From NCBI RefSeq assembly GCF_900106555.1, contig NZ_FNOE01000001.1:1-64000 (forward strand): a stretch of DNA of 64,000 nucleotides, in the 5' to 3' direction. The translations under genes were made by a program, and so were the position numbers. The notes under the pieces are model-generated. The model was not told where the DNA came from. It searched no databases and worked only from the letters and a program-made list of their open reading frames with translations. This DNA is from Nitrosomonas oligotropha (lineage in GTDB: Bacteria > Pseudomonadota > Gammaproteobacteria > Burkholderiales > Nitrosomonadaceae). Shown here in pieces: positions 63,574 through 64,000 of the stretch. Position 1 is the stretch's first letter. Each line of letters begins with the position of its first letter.

Positions 63574-64000
63574 CTAGCGCAGCAAGACAAGACGGGGAAT
63601 TGCGTCACGATCAACCCAAACAATCGCATTTTGGTTAAATAGCTGCCCCAATGATTTTGCGCTGTGTATATCGATTCCGGGAATAAAAAAACTTTTTTCT
63701 GCCGGCCATACGCCAGCCGGATCAGTGTGCACACTTTCGATACCTTGATAGGCATGATACGTCAGGAAATGTCTGAGCGATTCATGCGCCACTACGTTTT
63801 CCTCATCGCTGACTAATTGGCTGTAGGGGTTATAGGCGCTGATGATCGCCGCGCACGATTGATTTAATGTCACCAGGAATTGCGCGAGCGATTCGGAGTA
63901 TTGATCGATTGTGAGCGTAATGCAGTCAGCCGCGGTGCCGATCCGGTAATCCGCATGGGTGTAGTTTGCGATCAGTGAACCGGAGATCGTTGAGGAAATC
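63574..64000 (-). CDS. DUF3293 protein, 5' end outside window
   Basis: The reading frame continues upstream to the window edge (ANYTHADYRIGTAADCITLT) and on through the 99-residue section SAYNPYSQLVSDEENVVAHE, IDIHSAKSLGQLFNQNAIVW to a stop at 63574. This is the DUF3293 pattern. The ATG used for the short frame (63873) is not the real start: the family N-terminus runs on to the edge. The start codon lies beyond 64000. Function is unknown. Confidence 0.8.
   Translation of the reverse strand, partial: ISSTISGSLIANYTHADYRIGTAADCITLTIDQYSESLAQFLVTLNQSCAAIISAYNPYSQLVSDEENVVAHESLRHFLTYHAYQGIESVHTDPAGVWPAEKSFFIPGIDIHSAKSLGQLFNQNAIVWVDRDAIPRLVLLR

Noticed and set aside
63574..63873. A complete 99-residue protein
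   Set aside because: The frame continues open to the window edge with conserved DUF3293 sequence, so the ATG at 63873 is internal.

Overview
The window looks like a betaproteobacterial chromosome, most likely an ammonia oxidiser of the Nitrosomonas group. This rests on the housekeeping gene order (miaB-phoH-ybeY-corC, recJ, mfd, lolCD, cysK-cysE), moderate GC, a PEP-CTERM protein and the general look of the proteins. No ammonia-oxidation gene is present, so the genus is an inference.

Region 1 (1 to about 11.2 kb) is accessory DNA. It runs leftwards through a tyrosine integrase, a HigBA toxin-antitoxin pair, an unknown gene, an AlpA-like regulator and a primase/helicase-like replication protein. 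The replication gene ends in seven perfect 9-bp repeats. Then come type I restriction-modification genes hsdM and hsdS and the start of an AbrB/MazE antitoxin. The integrase faces a 3' half of a CAU-anticodon tRNA (9010-9058), which looks like an attachment site. A second copy with a 40-bp identical core lies at 11193-11232. Between the copies are the tail of another integrase, an unknown 327-residue protein with a HEPN-like C-terminus, and a ParDE pair whose toxin carries a nonsense codon. A frameshifted WYL regulator follows.

Region 2 (12.4 to 37.5 kb) is mostly core genome: tRNA and rRNA maturation (miaB, phoH, ybeY), corC, recJ, a DUF4010 membrane protein, a VapC-type toxin-antitoxin pair with a perfect palindromic operator, phosphatases, mfd, a PEP-CTERM protein, a prenyltransferase-like protein, HAD and MtfA proteins, an ABC exporter, lolD/lolC and a Crp/Fnr-family regulator. 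Two hairpin-forming intergenic repeats lie here.

Region 3 (37.6 to 45.8 kb) is the most unusual part. A five-gene, tightly spaced operon encodes an 821-residue protein with an internal duplication, a 996-residue glycyl radical enzyme with Cys and Gly radical sites intact, a small SCP2-like protein, a radical-SAM activase and a DUF6765-like protein. A perfect FNR-type box lies 131 bp upstream. No known substrate class or microcompartment genes are attached, so this may be an undescribed anaerobic pathway.

Region 4 (45.8 to 64 kb) holds rlpA, agmatinase, a beta-barrel protein with a long Gly/Ser/Asp tract, a DUF5666/DUF6502 pair divergent from a copper-protein/beta-propeller gene that is split by a frameshift, an RTX-like acidic protein, a P-loop protein with an ABC exporter and an esterase, a phosphate-selective-type porin, cysteine biosynthesis genes (cysK-cysE), a GlcG-like protein, a DUF2165 membrane protein, a Tim44-like protein and the start-truncated end of a DUF3293 gene.
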